From Gnetum montanum (taxonomy: Eukaryota > Streptophyta > Gnetopsida > Gnetales > Gnetaceae), in assembly GCA_015680685.1 (NCBI GenBank), contig MNCI01001992.1, forward strand, positions 441,343 to 505,342: a DNA stretch of 64,000 bases, in the 5' to 3' direction. Each line of letters begins with the position of its first letter. The first letter of the stretch is position 1. Made by a program: the position numbers and the translations under genes. Below are positions 21,026-32,639 of the stretch, piece by piece. The notes under the pieces are model-generated. The model ran no database searches, was not told the origin of the DNA, and saw nothing but the letters and a program-made list of their open reading frames with translations.

Positions 21026-21700
21026 GAAAAAACTGAAAGAGTTGAAAGTTAAGTTTTCTTTAGTCCAGGAAATACTAAGCTATGTTAAAGCTCAAGGGTC
21101 TACTTATGATCATGTTCTGGCTAAAGAAAAAATTTAGGGAGATCAAGTTAGGGAGTTGTGGAGGAGGTTATCACCAATTCAAGCAAAGTAGTTAGATGGG
21201 ATAATGATGGTAGTAGTAAAGGCTATTGGGGAGGCTCATAAAGCGAAAGAAGCTTTTGAAGATGAAATGATTAAATTCAACGAGTATGAGGGAGAGCTAA
21301 AGAAAATAGTAAGAGTGATAACAGAATTTTTTACCACTAAGCTCAACAACGAAGATATCATAGCAATGTCAAGAACCCAAATGAAGGCTTATGGAATGCA
21401 GTGTTCAAAGTTTTTTTGAATTTGGTAAACTCCACTAGAGGCTCGATTTCAGTAATCAGTTATTCACTAAAATGAATGTGGCTCAGTATCTTGAAGCATT
21501 GGGTTCTTGTAAGGATACAATTAAAAAACTATTTTTCCAATTTTTAGTTTATTAATCTTGAAGCTATTATAACTAATCTGCAACTCAAAACTTATCAAAG
21601 GCTATGACATGTTCTTTGTAAAGGGAGGGGGCACTAGGAGAAACTAATTCTTGGATATTTGAGAATGTTTTTGTATAATGGCATTTTAAGCTCAAACTTA
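21026..21700 (+). pseudogene. Unrecognised coiled-coil coding remnant
   Basis: From an ATG near 21,026 the frame reads MKKLKELKVKFSLVQEILSY, one TAG, VRELWRRLSPIQAK, one TAG, then an open stretch (21,204-21,419) rich in Lys, Glu and Ala (AIGEAHKAKEAFEDEMIKF). After a frame change near 21,400 it continues as FKVFLNLVNSTRGSISVISY and YLEALGSCKDTIKKLFFQFL. This is a helical, charged protein of unknown family, broken by stops and one frameshift. It lies antisense to the glutamate synthase copy, possibly in one of its former introns. It may be part of a transposon. Confidence 0.35.
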
Positions 21701-21933
21701 ATTCAACTCATTTCCTTCTATTTAGTGGATCATTTTTATTTTTTTGATTTATCATAGTTACTTAGCTAGTAGTCAAGATTATAGTGTGCTTTGTAGCTTT
21801 TTTCTTGGATTTGTTTAATTGCTTGATTGAGCCAAGGATTTAGCAATTTTTAGAATTATTGACCAATTCAAATAGCTTTATTATCTAAATTTTTTACTCA
21901 TGTCAATAGTAACTTGTTTTTAATGTTTAAGAT

Positions 21934-22758
21934 TGATGAGTGGTGAGGTACCCCTACACTCAACCATACGAATACGAGCGTAACACGCGCAATCCGGTCG
22001 AACTCCATAGACTAAGTGCCTACATGCCTCATGGAACACTTAAGGTTAATTGTTTTTTGTCTTCCCAAACTTACTTGTATTTGTCACGGTGTATGGTTAA
22101 GTAAGTCTGAGGTATATGATTTTTATTGTCTTTTAGGTTTTATCTCCTATGCTGATAAGGTGAAGGGTGAAGAGACTAATTATTAACTTTAAATAACTAA
22201 CTAAGTCTAAATTAATTTAGCATTAGCATCTATTCCCACTTACCATTCACACCCTGAACCAATGCAACCTTGGTTACCAAACGCTAATCGTTGCTGGGAT
22301 CACCAAGCATAATGCACATGCTCGAAGTGGTTGTACTGAGGCACTTAACTAGGAGATAAGGGTTGAGAGAGATTTAATTACTAATAAAGTATGTAAATGA
22401 AAATAGTAAATAACAATAAATAAAATCCTATTTAGCCTATTCCATGCACTGCAAGGTTTATCCAAGAAGTTCGTCTTTATTACCGTACACAAACATGTGT
22501 TCAGGTACAATATTTGCTCGAATAAAGATCTGTTCACTTTGCAGCTCCTACTGCAAGCACATGAAAAATATTCTATCTCTGGAGAGGTCAAACTACTAGA
22601 GTTTCGCTAAGGTCTAGATCTAGATGAGAAAACGAGGGAGAGCCGCCTCTTATTTATAGACTTGGTGGCACACCGCGATATCACGTATGCGATATCGCGG
22701 GGGACAACGCAATATCGGGTATGCGATATCACGTGGGATGCGATATCGCATTTCATCA
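21934..22758 (-). repeat. 3' LTR of element D
   Basis: 825 bp; on the minus strand TGATGAAATG...CCACTCATCA. U3 carries five GATATC-type palindromes (22,675-22,752) immediately upstream of a TATAAATA box (complement of 22,651-22,658). Downstream blocks AGAATATTTT, GTGCCCACAGTAGG and CAATAAAGAC are shared with the other LTRs. Confidence 0.92.
22675..22752. repeat. GCGATATCGC palindrome array in the U3 of element D
   Basis: Four GATATC cores and one AATATC, spaced 13-20 bp apart, most embedded in GCGATATCGC or GTGATATCGC-like contexts. The position just upstream of the TATA box suggests enhancer or transcription-factor sites; this is inference. Confidence 0.8.
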
Positions 22759-22775
22759 TACCCCCATGAATGAAT
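22759..22775 (-). other. Polypurine tract of element D
   Basis: Minus strand ATTCATTCATGGGGGTA, directly before the 3' LTR TGATGA. The same motif precedes the 3' LTRs of A and C. Confidence 0.8.
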
Positions 22776-24730
22776 AAAAACTCATCCTTGTGTTCCTTAC
22801 AAAATATTCGGATGGTATGGGATTATTGACTCAAATGGAACTAGTGGGATGACATGTGAACGGATCTTCATTACAAGACATGACAAAACTTGTGTTCATG
22901 ACAAAAAGAGTGAACACCTTATTACATTGACATCAGGCCTCATTTGGCAGCTGAGAAAGAGAGAGAGAAAGAAGTGTTGTTGTTGCCAATGCCAAGATTG
23001 CACCTTTTGTTGTCCATCCGTAAGCACGCTATCGATCTTGCTCCTTGCATAGCTACATCCAGCACCGCTCCATTCCATGTGTTCCTTCTAGATCCAATCC
23101 GTTGTTGCATGATTGCCATCTGCACATACAACACAATCTTATATTAGCAAGGGTAAATGAATTTCAATGCAGTTGATACCTTGCTTCAGTGTGGCTAGGT
23201 TGTGGTATGGTTGATTGTGGATCTGTAGATATAATATTGGTGACTATCGAAGGTATAGGGGTTAGGAGGAAATCAAAAAAATTGGGCCCTGTACCCCCAC
23301 AACTAATCGCAAACCTTTGGTAGCGATAGAATGGAGAAAGAATAAAGAACAAGGAAGAAAAAAAAAGAGACAACTATAACATTGATGAAATGGATGTTAA
23401 GATGGAAATGAACAAAAGAAAGTGAGTTGCAAAAATGTTAAGGAAAATAATTTAACTGGTGCACCAAATAAGAATGTCAGTGGGTCCTCCCCAAAGCAGG
23501 CTCATGCCCTTAATGCTATGACAAACCCACATTCAAAGAGTCTATAGGCTCTGGGAATGTGATTTGGAAAGAAGAGTTAAAGTCCTAACCACAAGAGTTT
23601 ACCAAAAAGAAAACAATGCATCAACCAAAATATACACTAATCATACAACTGGCAATGAGGTGAACAATGGAGAGGATGGAGAGAAGAGAATGGAATGGAG
23701 TCCCGAGAACAAGGTGGTGTACAACTCCTTGTGGAGTTCATGATTAATGTGACTTAGCAGATCCCATTCCAAATCCAGCCTCAAATAAACCACATCTAGT
23801 GACTTCGCATCAATGCAATCGGCCAAACGATCCTCTTAAAGTAACAAGAATGCCTTCATCCAAGAGCCACCACCATTTCGACGAAACAAGGAGGAGAGAA
23901 TGGGAAGCGAGAAGGGCCTTAGTTAGAGGGAACTTTTTTATTTTAGTTCCATAACTAGTGCTTGTAGCCCAAATGATTATATCATCTAAGGGGTGTGCTT
24001 TGAATTCTCACTTTTTGTTTTTTTTTTTATGTGTTTATATGTGAGAACCACACCATGCAAAGACTTTGTTATTTTTATTTTCTCAGCTTCCCAATGATTG
24101 GGTAACGTTGAAATGGTAAGAAAACTCAAGAAGAAAACATCCAAGCACCCAAGAGAATGGCCAACACAAAAGCATCAAGTTCCCTTGAAGTCACAACCTT
24201 TTCAATCCTTGAGTCCTTAGTTTGAGAAATGCTCAGTCACCGATTCTTTATAGTTCTTATTATTGAAAAGGACTGTACATTTCCAAGCCAAGAGAGACCA
24301 TAGAAACTTGTGGGTGAATGGATGAAGTGAACTCATTGCCTGCGATATCAAAAGAAACATACCTTAGTATCAACATCATGACTTAAATGTAAAAACCAAA
24401 CATTAGCAACCAGTAAAAAATCGTTCATACCATCATTAGAGCACTATTGGGTAAAAAAATTAACAAAATAGATAAGCACACACACACACACATACACAAA
24501 TAAATGAAAAAGTATAAAAGATGTTGTAAAATAAAAACAANAATAGGAAAAGTTAAAGAAATTTGTAAAACAAAAACATGTAAAAAAAATGTGTAAGATA
24601 AAAACGTGTAAAACAAAAACATGTAAAACAAAAATGTGTAAATAAAAACTGTGTAAATAAAACTTGTAAAACAAAAACTTGTAAAAAAAAAATTAAAAAG
24701 AATTGAGGGCCCCAAATTATTAGCATAGGT
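22776..24730 (-). other. Spacer of element D with a third-ORF stub
   Basis: This non-coding region is homologous to the spacers of C (35,640-37,560) and B (45,450-47,236); shared landmarks are CTTTGCATGGTGTGGTTCTC, GGGCTACAAG and the TTTTGTTTTACA-type array (24,480-24,700, strongly expanded here). Near 23,120-22,940 (minus) a short ORF begins ATGGCAATCATGCAAC right after TGTGCAG. It matches about 60 codons in C (37,191-37,370) and occupies the start position of the third ORF in A and B. I read it as what is left of that ORF after deletion. Confidence 0.65.
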
Positions 24731-24749
24731 GGCCATCTCCCCCATGACT
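24731..24749 (-). other. Internal polypurine-like motif of element D
   Basis: Minus strand AGTCATGGGGGAGATGG, the same as at the end of pol in C and B. See also the tract next to the LTR. Confidence 0.7.
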
Positions 24750-24899
24750 GTATGGAAAGGGAGAGATCCAAAATAATGAATGTCTTTTTGAATTTCTTAA
24801 AAGTTTCCAACTTCTCCCCATTGATGTTTTTATATAAAGGGGTGAAAGTTGGTGACACTCATATTCCAATGCATCTATGCCTTCGTTGTTGGCATTAGT

Positions 24900-25338
24900 T
24901 GTTCCCCCAGTTCGTTCCATGTATGTTGGTCGATTGCTCTTTCGACTAGCTTTTTCGTGAGATTAGGTTGACTCCGGAACCTGAGTCAAGAAGAGCCTTA
25001 TGAGGTTCGTTCCTGGTGACTTGGAGATAGATTAAGGAAATTCTAGGGTTAGATAGTTTCTTGGGAAGGTGGCCTACCTTGATCCAGTCAGTTACGGTAT
25101 GTGTTAACATAACCGTATGCGCTAAGCTCTGTTGTTGGACTAAAGGAAGCCCCAAAGCATTGTGTGTCAGAGAAGTGGTCACAGACTTAACCACTTGTTG
25201 TTGTGAGAGCTTTTCTGGGCTTTTTTTTCTAAATAAAGGTCTTCTCTTTTTAAGGTTGTCAGAACCAGCAGCGGGTTGAATGTTCATAGCTCTCGTAGCA
25301 TTACGTTGCTGCGGTTGAGTAGGGAATTCCCCTTGCAT
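24900..25338 (-). pseudogene. Protease stub of element D
   Basis: Open from 25,338 to 24,946 on the minus strand. Contains MQGEFPTQPQQRNATRAMNI, HTVMLTHTVTDWIKVGHLPK, and the aspartic protease site KALLDSGSGVNLISRKS. This is the same order as C (31,787-32,170), where the protease goes on for another 85 codons. Here the frame ends at the pol deletion joint. The active-site DSG is intact. Confidence 0.85.
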
Positions 25339-26289
25339 TGTTGGAGCAGGTGGTATGGGAACTACTGGTGGAAGAGGTGCGGATGAAGTAGGCAGATGGT
25401 ATGGATATGGAGTGTTTCCCAGAGGAGAAGGAGTCCTTCTAAAGTACTCCCGAACTTGGTAGTGATGTTGGAGAGTTTTGTGACCCTAGGAGTCACTTGG
25501 AGAAATCAGGTGCTTTACGTAGTAACCAGATGGATCGGGCTATCAATGAGGGTATTGATGTTTCAGTGGTGGCATCCCCCATGACTATGGGTATTGCCAT
25601 TGCTAATGTTTTCCGATGGGTTGTGCTGGAGTTCCACTTGGATAGTACGTTAATGGTTGGTGGAACTATCTTGCGTTACCTTGGGGATAAGGTAATCTAC
25701 GAGGTGTTTATCGTTTGTTGAGTCTCGGGTTGAGTGCATACACTCCAGACTCTTGTAGATGTGAGATTATTGGACAACATCCCTTGGGATGGTCATATTG
25801 GCAGATCTTACATCCATCGTCATTGTCTATGTCTGAATCCACAACCTCATTAAATAGAGTTATTTTTCCCTTACCCTTGTCACATGCAGAGCCTAAATCT
25901 CTCCACTTTTTCTTGTCCTTGTCACTACTTCATTCCTCCTTAGACTTATCTACGATTTTCAGGAAAGTTTGAATTTTACTGTCTAAGGAGCTCCATACTT
26001 CATCTACCTTAGCCGATACTTTCGTTCTTAGCTTTTGAAGCGGTAAGGTTTTCCGATTCACCAAATCTTCGAGTGGTGACACATCCTCTTCATTGCAAAA
26101 TCTCACTCCCTTCTTTCGAAGAGAGGGATCACGGTTATATTCTTCCGCACTTTCCCTTTTTCATAGCTCCCCTTCTTCTTTGGCTACTTGTTCCAACAAG
26201 TGATGAATTGCATGTAATCTAAGATCTGATAGTCTCCTTGGGCATAAGTCCCAAGGGTTCTCCTACTTTCATACCTTAGCTCATCTACG

Positions 26290-27644
26290 AGATGGCGAAG
26301 TGGATCCCACTATGCATAACCATGGCCCGGGCAACGATGTAACAGTGCGTAGTAGTAGCCCATGGCAGCATCCAAGGGTTCATGAATACCTTGCTTCCAT
26401 CCTTGGATCTGCTTACGCAAATTAGACACTCTGGAGTATGTTTGATACTTATCATTGAAGAGTTCTAACATTGTACTCCACCTTCTAATGGTTTCTAGTT
26501 CTAAGGACCGGTACCAACTTTCTGCTTCCTTTATGAGTGTCCTGGGAAAAAAATTTAGTTTTTTCCACTTACTTTCTATGTTTTGCAAGGCACAGAAATT
26601 GTGGAATTCCTGTAAATGATTTTGTGGATTGGTGTTGTATCCCCCTTCGAAGCGTGGGATATTGTTCATGTCTAAGCACTTGATCTAACTATCCTTTTGA
26701 TGCCTTGTTGAGATTCTCACTGCCTCTGTTATATCTAACATGCTTTGGCTGGCAAGTAGGGGTTCATCATGATCATCTCTTTCATGATGTCTATGTTGTC
26801 TGCGTTATTCCTTACTTTCCCTTCATTCATGCCTAGACTCTCTAGACTGCCCTCATCCTCTCTCTCGACTCTCTTGTCGAGGTCTCTCATTTCTCTTACC
26901 TTTATCCTCTCCATTATGCTCTCTATGACTGTGCCCTAATGTAGAAGGAGAGGGTGAATGATGTGATGAAGGTAAAGAAGAAGGAGAACCATCGCCATGA
27001 TGATGTTTCTTACCTTCACTTCTGTGGCTTTGGCCCCGATCGTGGTGATGATCTGAGTGCCCGTCCTTGTCATGTGTTGTTGTTCCCTCAGTGAACAGTT
27101 GGTGTTCACAGGGATCAGAACCAGGGTTTTGTATCATGGAGCATAGGTTCTGATACCCCACCTCCTCACTTTCATTAGGAGTGGGAACATCTTTCAATAG
27201 AGAACCCGTTATAAGTGGTTCACCATCTCCAATTTTACTTAGGAAGTGTGGGACCTCTTTGCCCTTCAACAGTGTATGTTGGCTCTCCTTCCTTGAGTCC
27301 CTCATACATTGTGTGGCTATGGGATAGTAATCCCTTATGTCAAAATCACTTATAACATATTCAGTATAAAGCTGAGTCATGCCAATCTGTGCCAAAGCAC
27401 GGAGGAGCATGTTGGGGACTGCACGATCCAGAGGTAACACTATGTTACCTTGCAAGTCTCTCCAACGCATTTGTTCATCTTGATGAAGGATAAAAGTAAA
27501 ATTGGATATGTACTCATTGGGCTAAGTATATTCCACCCTATATTGTTGAGGAATTTGCAGATTTAGGTTATGTGTTTTTGATTGCCAATTGTTTCTTGTA
27601 TTATCCCTAGGTGAAATGCTCTTGTGAGAAGAAGAAGAAGCCAT
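26290..27644 (-). pseudogene. Gag of element D
   Basis: One frame from an ATG at 27,644 (MASSSSHKSISPRD), 142 bases from the LTR end, through WRDLQGNIVLPLDRAVPNML and a His/Asp/Arg-rich region (DHHHDRGQSHRSEGKKHHHG) to NNIPRFEGGYN, HLQEFHNFCAL, ESWYRSLELETIRRW and KQGIHEPLDAAMGYYYALL. The last block is the Retrotrans_gag-like core. Only nonsense changes (first TAG about 42 codons in, where Gln is likely) interrupt it before 26,310. Further downstream (26,290-25,340) the zinc-binding and Pro-rich part is present but unreadable in a single frame. Confidence 0.85.
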
Positions 27645-27767
27645 GATCTCTTATCGGTGTGCTATTTGACCATTATATAATTTTTCGTTTGATTAACCCT
27701 AAGGTTCGTTTAATCTCCCAATGATGTGAGTAATTTCCTATGTTCTACTTAGCGCACAAACACTTAT

Positions 27768-27785
27768 TCCCCTACAACAGCACCA
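27768..27785 (-). other. Primer binding site of element D (tRNA-Asp type)
   Basis: Minus strand TGGTGCTGTTGTAGGGGA against the Asp-tRNA site TGGCGCCGTTGCCGGGGA: four mismatches, three of them C to T. It lies one base after the LTR, as in element A. Confidence 0.75.
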
Positions 27786-27786
27786 A

Positions 27787-28546
27787 TGATGAGTGGTGAG
27801 GTACCCCTACACTCAACCATACAAATACGAGTGTAACACGTGTGATCCGGTCGAAGTCTATAGACTAAGTGCCTACACGCCTCATGGAACACTTAAGGTT
27901 AATTTTTCGTTGTCTTCCCAGACTTGTATTTGTCACAGTGTATGGTTAAGTAAGTCCGAGGTATATGATTTTAATTGTCTTTTCAGTTTTATCTCCTATC
28001 CTAATAAGGTGAAGTGTGAAGAGACTAATTACTAACTTTAACTAACTAACTAAGTCTAAATTAACCTAGCATCAGCATTTGTTCCCACTTACCATTCACA
28101 CTCTGAACCAATGCAACCTTGGTTACCAAACGATAAACGTTGTTGGGGTTACCAAGCGTAACGCACGTGCTCAAAGCGGTCGTACTGAGGCACTTAACTA
28201 GGAGAGAAGGGTTGAGAGAGATTTAATTACTAATAAAGCGTGTAAATGAAAATAGTAAATAACAATAAATAAAATCCTATTTATCCTATTCTGTGCACTG
28301 CAAGGTTTATCCAATAAGTTTATCTTTATTGCCGTACACAAACATGTGTTCAGGTACAATATTTTCTCGAATAAAGATCCGTTTACTTTGGAGCTCCTAC
28401 TGTGGGCACATGGAAAATATTCTATCTCTGGAGAGGTCAAACTGCCAGAGTTTCGCTAAGGTCTAGATCTAGATGAGAAAGCAAGGAAGAGCTGCCTCTT
28501 ATTTATAGACTTGGTGACGCACCGCAATATCACGTACGCGATATCA
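27787..28546 (-). repeat. 5' LTR of element D, U3 truncated
   Basis: 760 bp, colinear with 21,934-22,758 up to the GATATC array, then ending after one or two palindromes (GATATCGCGTACG), so about 60 bp shorter. The loss may reflect recombination between palindromes. Confidence 0.9.
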
Positions 28547-29199
28547 TCCCATTAAATATTTTATGAAATTTTACTATTTTATTTTTATAAATCCATTGTA
28601 TCTAACTTTGTTTCTTGCTTTTCTCATGGAGCTTTCTCTCTTGGGAATATTGGTAATAGATCTACTAAATTACACTTAAGCATTAGATAAAAGGATGATT
28701 AGTACAAGTAGCATATGATCAAGATTACATAGATTTAGTAGCTCTCACATAGTTGAAAATTTATTTGCTTACAAAATAGTGTAAATCTTTTCATAGAAGT
28801 AAAATTTTCTACTAAGCTCTCAAAAAATAATATTGTGAAATTTATACTTAATTTTAGTCCAAAACACATAGTTCTTTGCAACCACTAAGTTTATTTAGAG
28901 GTAACCAAGCCTTGGTATTTCCAAAAACTAGCAACCATCTAAATTTGAATTTTTGAAAGAGCTCTTAGCCTTGTGATTATCATTGCAATGTGGAGATAAA
29001 ACGTTGAAATTGAGTAAAATTTTACTTTACCAATGGTTTTTTGTGACTAGGAAAAGAACAAAGAATCAATGGTAGTCCAAAGTTTATCCCAATAGTGGTC
29101 AAGTTATGCCATTATACCATGAGCCTGCCATAGGTCATGGTCTATCAAGAACAATGAGAAAATAAACTTTGTAAATACAATAAGATAGCCATTAGTTAT
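28547..29199. other. No gene seen, between elements D and C
   Basis: AT-rich sequence without recognised coding or LTR signals. Confidence 0.4.
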
Positions 29200-29625
29200 T
29201 GATGAGAGCGGTTACTCTAGTAGTTATTCTAATTATTAGAGTGGTTACTCTAGCGGTTTCTTTAGCAGTTATTCTAATTATTAGAGTGGTTACTCTAGCG
29301 GTTTCTTTAGCAATTATTCTAATTATTACAGTGGTTACTCTAGCAGTTTCTTTAGCAGTTATTCTAATTATTAGAGTGGTACTCTAATTATTAGAGTAGT
29401 TGCTTCCAAACCTATAAATACATTGCCCAGGCACACAATTGGGAGAAGGAGTCTTGTAGTAGTCAAGTAGCGAAACTCTTGTAGTCTGTTTGAAGGTTAG
29501 AGTATTTTCCAAGTGCCCATAGTAGGAGGTCGAAGTGTGGATAGATCTTTATTCGAGAGTTATGTACTTAAGCACACCTTATGTACAACAATAAAGATCA
29601 GCTCTTTGATTCATCCTTGCAGCAC
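29200..29625 (+). repeat. 5' LTR of element C, truncated after R
   Basis: Starts TGATGAG. U3 is mostly a 45-bp minisatellite, then CCTATAAATAC (29,411) as TATA box, GTCTTGTAGTAGTC, AGAGTATTTTCC, GTGCCCATAGTAGGAG and CAATAAAGATC, in the same order as the other LTRs. At about 29,625 it passes directly into gag, about 400 bp short of a full LTR. Confidence 0.85.
29205..29400 (+). repeat. 45-bp minisatellite in the U3 of element C
   Basis: About four copies of a 45-bp unit (GAGTGGTTACTCTAGCGGTT, TCTTTAGCAG, TTATTCTAATTATTA). Each contains two small palindromic pieces, GAGTGGTTACTC and CTAATTATTAG. The 45-bp period keeps a 15-residue repeat open in one frame (29,199-29,387), which I take as chance. 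Confidence 0.9.
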
Positions 29626-31780
29626 TTGACCTTTATCCTCCATCACGACAAACAACTATGTTGGCGAGACTTAGAAAGTAACATAGTGTTACCTCTTGAT
29701 CGTTCAGTCCCAAGCATGCTTCTTCGTGCTCTCACACGAATTGGCATGCTGCATTTACACATAGAATACCTTGTGCAAGACCATAACTTGAGAAAATGCC
29801 ATCCTACAGAGGCACAACATCAAAGGGACTTGCAACAAGAGAGACATCATAAGTCTTTGAAGGATAAGTGGTCCCAAGATGTCCCACACGTCTTAAGTGA
29901 AAATGAGAGCAGTGAACCTACCTTAGGCAGTCTCCCACATAATGATGTTCCTCCCCTTGACTTTGGCCAAGGGGTTCTGTATCAAAACCTTCATTCCACT
30001 GTTCATAACCTAGGTTTTGATACCCACGAGCACAAAGGGTCCAAGAAAGGGACACAAACTCATGATAAAGATGGACATTCTTATCGTAATCGTGATCGAG
30101 GCTGAGACTGCAGAAGAGAAGGTAGTAGACACCATCATGATGATGGTTCTCCTCCTTCTTCACCTTCATCATCTACTTGACCCTCTCCTTCAATATTTGG
30201 ATGTGGTCATAAAGAAAAAGACCATGGGGATAGAGGTAGGCAAAGTGGAATTCATACACGAAACAGCTAGGAAAGGGGATGAGGGCACTTTAGAGAGTCA
30301 CGACATGGAAGAAGGGAGAGTAGGGAACAACGTAGGCATCATAGATGCCATGGATGAGATGATCATGATGAACCCCTACTTTCTAGTCGAAGTATGTTAG
30401 ACATAACTAAAGCTGTTAGAATTCCAACAAGGCACTAGAAAGATGGTAGAATCAAAAGATTATATATGAACAATATTCCATGATTTGAAGGGGGATACAA
30501 CGCTGATCCTCAGAATCACTTACAAACATTGCATGATGCATGTGCCTTACAAAACATAGATAAAAAATGGCAAAAACTTAAGTTGTTCCCATGGACATTA
30601 GTTAAAGAAGCAAAAAGCTAGTACTGATCCTCAGAATCGAAATCCATTCGTAGGTGAAGTACTATGTTATAACTATTTAATAACAAGTACCAAACATACT
30701 CCTAAGTGTCTAACTTGTGAAAGTAAATCCACGGCTAGAAACAAGGAGGACATGAACCCTTGGATGCTGCCATGGGCCGATACTATGCACTGTTACATTG
30801 TTGTCTTGGCCATGATTATTCACAAAGGGATCAACTGTTCCATCTCGTGGATGGGCTTAGGGATGAAATGAGAAGAACCCTTGGGACTTATGCCTAAGGA
30901 AGACTATTCAAGCTTAGTTCCCATCAAATTCAAAGATTGTTGGAGAAAGTTGCTAAGGAAGAAAGTGAGCTATGGAATAGAGAAAGTGGGAAAGATTATA
31001 ACTAAGATCCTTCCCTTTGAAAGAGGGGAGTAAGATTTTGTAAGGATGAAGAAGAGTCACCACTCAAAGAGATGGTGAATAGGAAAAATTTGCCTATTCA
31101 AAAGATGACATCAGAAGTTTCGGAAAAGGTAGAACAAATGTGGGATTCCCTAGAAAATAGATTTCAAACTATTCTTAAGATAGTAGAGGAGTATAGAGAG
31201 CAATGTAGTGAGAAAAGAAAAAAGAAAGAGGCTGAACATGCATGTAGCAAAGGTAAGGGCAAAGTTGCCATCATTAAAGAGGTTGTGGATTTGGAAACAG
31301 ATAATGATAGTGGATGTGAGATATGTCAATATGACCATCCTAAGGAATGTTGACCTATAATCTCACATCTGCAGGAGTCTATTATGTATGCACTGAACCC
31401 ATGATTAAACAAAAGGCAAACACTCCGAAGGTTACCTTATCATCAAGGTAACCCAAGGCAGTTCCACCAACCCTTAACATATCATCCGAGTGGAACTCCA
31501 CCACAAAAAATTAAGTAATATCAATAGTGGAAGCACCCACAATCATGAGGAATTCCACCACCAAGGTAACAGTATCCTTACCAACAACTTGACCCATATG
31601 GGATATTACATGTAGTAGCCAATCTCCCCATGTGACTCTACTAGTCATGTCACTCCTCAACCTCACTACCAAGCCTGTGAGTATTATGGTACTCCCTCTT
31701 CTAGAGGTGATATTCTACAAGCATATCATCCTTCTCATCTACCTGCACCTCTTCCACCAATAGCTCGACTACCACTTGCT
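29581..31780 (+). pseudogene. Gag of element C, fused to LTR
   Basis: Open from an ATG inside the LTR (29,581, MYNNKDQLFDSSL) into gag (FILHHDKQLCWRDLESNIVL) to 30,105. The junction with the LTR is a deletion scar. The next part is out of one frame: MNNIP, FEGGYNADPQNHLQ (about 30,470), then KQGGHEPLDAAMGRYYALLH (about 30,750), then an open stretch 31,072-31,353 with coiled-coil-like KVEQMWDSLENRFQTILKIV and the Cys/His motif CEICQYDHPKEC. Between them are stops that mostly correspond to Trp, Arg or Gln in element D. The Pro/Gln-rich tail runs to about 31,780. Confidence 0.85.
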
Positions 31781-31786
31781 CGCACG

Positions 31787-32431
31787 ATGCAAGGTGAAAT
31801 CCCTACCCAACCGCAACAATGTAACGCCATAAGGGCTATTAACTCTCAACCTATTGTTGGTTCCAACAACCACATGGAGAAAGGACCTTTCTTTAGAACC
31901 AACATTTCAACCAAGCCCTTGCAATCACAGGCGGTTATTTCCTTAGATGCCTCAGCATCAATCAAAACTTTGGAGCCCCCTTCAACCCAATCATTGCACT
32001 CAATGCATACGGTCATGCTAACACATGTTGTCACCGATTGGATGAAAGCTAGCCATCTTCCCAAGAAATTATTTGATCCTAAAAGTCATATGAGATACTT
32101 ACAAATCATTGGAAATGCACTATGCAAGGCTCTTTTGGATTCAGGTTTCAATGTCAACTTGATTTCTCAAGAAATGTACAAGGCTTGGAACCTTCCTTCA
32201 TTGAAAAAGAGCAACATCCGTCTAGAGTTGGCTGACGAGTCCATCACTGTCCCATTGGAACTGGTGGAAAACATTGTTACCAATATTTGTGGGTGGTCAA
32301 GCACCATTGACACATGCCTAGGAATCTGTGATCTTTCCCTAGAAATATCAAAGAAAAATACATTTGGAAAGATCAAGAAGAAGAAAGTTTCGTGGATCGC
32401 ATATAGTGACACAGGGTGTAATTGTGTGTAG
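31787..32431 (+). pseudogene. Aspartic protease of element C
   Basis: Open for 214 codons. MQGEIPTQPQQCNAIRAINS starts the linker; TVMLTHVVTDWMKASHLPKK precedes the protease; the active site is CKALLDSGFNVNLISQEMYK with the catalytic D-S-G intact. NICGWSSTIDTCLGI shows an internal deletion of about 30 residues relative to element B, which has an extra NFLVIHVNNCKGDFS segment here. The flap region is probably lost, so activity is doubtful. In Ty3 elements this enzyme cleaves Gag-Pol inside the particle. Confidence 0.85.
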
Positions 32432-32639
32432 AGGTCATGGTTTGTTCAAAGTTTAGCATTTCCTACATGCAATCAGTGTGCACAAGTGATTAACATACAA
32501 AGATGCTTGTATGCAGCAACCACACGATAGGAAGACACCTAGTGGCTAACAACTGATCAAGAAAGTAGTTCACTCATATGCATGAATCCAACTAAGGGTT
32601 GACTTGTGTTTACATCGATAGCATAGATGCATTAGAGCA

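Larger units (their letters stand above)
21934..28546 (-). mobile_element. Athila-lineage element D, minus strand, pol deleted (6.6 kb)
   Basis: LTRs at 27,787-28,546 (5') and 21,934-22,758 (3'), a tRNA-Asp-type primer binding site, gag, a protease stub, the shared long spacer and a polypurine tract. Everything from just after the protease active site to the end of integrase is missing (joint between about 24,780 and 24,946). The outer end of the 5' LTR has lost about 60 bp of U3, and no target-site duplication can be found (AAGAT on the left, TCCCA on the right). With only gag and a protease stub it is non-autonomous. Confidence 0.88.

Noticed and set aside
22849-23147. Plus-strand ORFs of about 67 codons
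   Set aside because: They are antisense to the third-ORF stub of element D and show no family pattern.
24425-24858. Overlapping Phe/Leu-rich minus-strand ORFs
   Set aside because: They read the low-complexity TTTTGTTTTACA array in the spacer of element D in several frames.
29199-29387. Open frame with a perfect 15-residue hydrophobic repeat
   Set aside because: It is the 45-bp U3 minisatellite read in a frame without stops; it lies upstream of the TATA box of the LTR.
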